In this document: positions 62,129-64,000 of the stretch, in pieces
Position numbering within the stretch: the first letter of the stretch is position 1
Layout: every line of letters begins with the position of its first letter
From: Lachnospiraceae bacterium
GTDB taxonomy: Bacteria > Bacillota > Clostridia > Lachnospirales > Lachnospiraceae
Length of the DNA: 64,000 nucleotides
Reading direction: 5' to 3'
NCBI GenBank assembly: GCA_017416465.1
Contig: JAFQCK010000015.1
Location: forward strand, 62,001 to 126,000
Notes under the pieces: model-generated
Told to the model about the DNA's origin: nothing
The model's database searches: none
What the model saw: only the letters and a program-made list of their open reading frames with translations
Made by a program: the position numbers and the translations under genes

Positions 62129-64000
62129 ATGAAAAAGAATATGAAAAGAGTAGTTTCAGGAATAACATCTTTGGCAATGTGTTTTTCTGTATTATCAGGT
62201 TTGAATTTCAATATATATGCATCGTATCAGGTGTCGGACAGACCATATGATGTAGGCAAAGTTTTGGAGGATAATCAGGACTTAACAGAGGGAATGATTG
62301 ATACAAAAGAGTTTGATTATCTGGCATTGAATGAGAGTATAGAGAAAGAGGCAAATAATCAGCAATTAGATACAATCGGACTTTTTGAAGCAGATAAGGT
62401 GTTAAATACAAGTGATACTGAAGAGAAAGCAAACTTGCCGTCAAGTATAGATATAAGTGAAAGTGAATATTTTCCGGAAGTAGGAGATCAGGGCTCATCA
62501 GGCAGTTGTTGGCATTATGGAACATCATATGCATGCCTTACTTATGCCAATAATAAAGCAAGAGGTATAAAAACTACACCTGAGAATACGATTAATCCGA
62601 TGTTTTGCTATAACTATGCAGCAGGGACTAAAAATTCTTCATTAGAAGGTCTTTTAATGCAAATTGGTTATCCGTCAGTTGGTGTTCTTCCGATTGATAC
62701 AAAGAATACAGTATCATTATATCCTATAAAAGAAGTATGGGAAAGTGCAGTGAGAAATCGTGGTGGACAGTATATTTCATACAAATGTTTTGGAGATGAA
62801 GATGAGGTCGTAACATCACCGGATGATTCAAGTATATATATGTTAAAGAAGAACTTAAGTGAAGGTAAACCGGCTGCGCTTGGTTCTCTTGCATATAACT
62901 GGAATTTTTCTGTTGTGGCCTCAGGTGAACATAAAGGTGAAGTTGCTATTGACAGATGTGATTTGAATAAAACCGGTGGACACATAATTGCTTTTGTAGG
63001 ATATGATGATAATATATGGATTGATATAAATTATGATGGTAAAGTTCAGGAAGCTGAGATGGGAGCTTTTAAGATGATAAATTCATGGGGAAAAGATTGG
63101 GGAAATGATGGTTATGTATGGGTTGCATATGATTCACTTAACAAAACCTCGCAGATTCTTACAACAGAAGAAGCGACAAGAATTAATAACGCAATTAATG
63201 CAGGAACAATTAAAGCGAATAAAGTAAATAATAGTGTACGTAAGTCATTTTTTATGTTTGAAACATATAGTAACCCTGTTGTAAGAGATAGAATATCATC
63301 GGAATGTCTTGTATATATGACTGTTAATACAGGTTCAAGAAGAGAAATGACAATGTCAGTTACAGCTACTAATAAAAAAGATGGTACGGTTACAGAATAT
63401 GTAATGCCTAACTATGCAGGAGAGGCAGGAGGTAAGAATCTTGCGTGGGATGGAACAGCATTTTCAAAAGATGCAACAATGGTGTTTGACTTAGATAATG
63501 TAATATTTGATATTACGCCAGAGACCATGGAAGATTATGATTGGGAAGTTATATTTGATGACAATACTTTAGACGAATATTCAATTACAGTAAAAGATGT
63601 ATATTTTACTGTGGAAGGCGTAAAAAAATATACAACAGGTATATCAAAGCTTCCATTAAACGGAACATCTAAAACATATAAGATGACACTTGGTGGTGGA
63701 ACAGATGCTTCTATTACAGAAGAAAATAATAAAAATGTAATTATCTACTATAACAATTCCGGTTATAGTGATGTAAATATCCATTACAAAGATGGAAGCG
63801 GAACATGGACTACTGCACCGGGGATGCAGATGAATGTAAGTGATACACAGGACGGATATCGATTTAGATATGTAATTAATATGGGAAGTGCTTCATCGGT
63901 TACAATGTGTTTTAATGACAGAGATGGTTCGTGGGATAATAATGGAGAGAAAAACTATGTAATTACTAAACCGGGATGTTATGGAATAAAGAGCGGTGCC
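62129..64000 (+). CDS. exported papain-family cysteine protease with CBM25 starch-binding module, C-terminus off window
   Basis: The frame is open from ATG 62129 (after AAGGAG) to the window edge, 624 codons. A signal peptide is evident at residues 1-32. The C1-type protease core has catalytic C127 in DQGSSGSCWHYG, H285 in TGGHIIAFVGYDD and N318 in MINSWGKDWGNDGY. A beta-rich domain follows (about 370-520). From about residue 534 there is a CBM25 module: IIYYNNSGYSDVNIHYKDG, WTTAPGMQM, then the FNDRDGSWDNNGEKNY signature and PGCYGI. The protein is thus a starch-targeted protease beside three surface amylases. More modules may lie beyond 64000. Confidence 0.9.
   Translation, partial: MKKNMKRVVSGITSLAMCFSVLSGLNFNIYASYQVSDRPYDVGKVLEDNQDLTEGMIDTKEFDYLALNESIEKEANNQQLDTIGLFEADKVLNTSDTEEKANLPSSIDISESEYFPEVGDQGSSGSCWHYGTSYACLTYANNKARGIKTTPENTINPMFCYNYAAGTKNSSLEGLLMQIGYPSVGVLPIDTKNTVSLYPIKEVWESAVRNRGGQYISYKCFGDEDEVVTSPDDSSIYMLKKNLSEGKPAALGSLAYNWNFSVVASGEHKGEVAIDRCDLNKTGGHIIAFVGYDDNIWIDINYDGKVQEAEMGAFKMINSWGKDWGNDGYVWVAYDSLNKTSQILTTEEATRINNAINAGTIKANKVNNSVRKSFFMFETYSNPVVRDRISSECLVYMTVNTGSRREMTMSVTATNKKDGTVTEYVMPNYAGEAGGKNLAWDGTAFSKDATMVFDLDNVIFDITPETMEDYDWEVIFDDNTLDEYSITVKDVYFTVEGVKKYTTGISKLPLNGTSKTYKMTLGGGTDASITEENNKNVIIYYNNSGYSDVNIHYKDGSGTWTTAPGMQMNVSDTQDGYRFRYVINMGSASSVTMCFNDRDGSWDNNGEKNYVITKPGCYGIKSGA

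Noticed and set aside
62059-62250. 63-residue plus-strand ORF at the start of the protease region
   Set aside because: It is out of frame with the papain-family protease, which begins at 62129 with a ribosome site and signal peptide. The longer frame is simply cut by the window edge.

Overview
The window is an AT-rich stretch of a Gram-positive Firmicutes chromosome. Gene order, codon use, lipoprotein and cell-wall-binding modules, and protein resemblance point to the Clostridia, most likely a gut or rumen Lachnospiraceae-type bacterium. This placement is an inference from recognised families, not from a marker-gene tree. No rRNA, tRNA, CRISPR array, transposase or prophage gene was recognised. 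Most of the first 48 kb is housekeeping or conserved hypothetical genes; the last 15 kb is a specialised starch-degradation locus.

Region 1 (1-6034) is a tight plus-strand operon matching the Bacillus subtilis yaaO-yabC neighbourhood: an Orn/Lys/Arg decarboxylase-fold enzyme (cut by the window edge), a guanylate-kinase-like P-loop protein, YaaR, DNA polymerase III delta', RicT/YaaT, TrmN6 and RsmI. A hairpin terminator closes it. Two minus-strand genes follow (a small protein and a DUF885 lipoprotein), then a divergent secreted protein of unknown function. Next come metG, tatD and rsmA, another part of the same ancestral neighbourhood. Region 2 (14-26.7 kb) holds two Lachnospiraceae-type unknowns, a degenerate HD-GYP protein, a GNAT acetyltransferase, tadA, a cysteine synthase, a glycogen-debranching-type glucosidase, a methyltransferase and three envelope proteins. 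One of these has ten exact 19-residue repeats.

Region 3 (26.7-48.3 kb) starts with a minus-strand MoxR/DUF58/DUF4129-like membrane operon. It continues with small membrane proteins, a CBS-containing DHH pyrophosphatase, a flavin reductase-like protein, an OLD-family ATPase/TOPRIM nuclease overlapping a divergent shikimate-kinase-like protein, murA, metK under a SAM-I riboswitch, a two-component system, an AI-2E-type permease, CCA-adding enzyme, a CotS-like pseudokinase, a PEGA lipoprotein, a phosphoglucomutase and a PH-domain protein.

Region 4 (48.3-64 kb) encodes three very large exported GH13 amylases (about 1582, 1344 and 1323 residues). Each carries a CBM26-type starch-binding module, a MucBP-like module and a long C-terminal array of glucan/choline-type cell-wall-binding repeats. 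The first also carries a roughly 300-residue module resembling CBM74. The fourth gene, running off the window, is a papain-family cysteine protease with a clear CBM25 starch-binding module. Together they look like a wall-attached starch-degrading apparatus, with a protease aimed at the same substrate. The glycogen-debranching enzyme (18.5 kb) and phosphoglucomutase (46.1 kb) could feed the resulting glucans into glycolysis, although they are not in the same operon.

Limits: all names come from reading the sequence by eye. Promoters and terminators are pattern matches, and no database search was possible.
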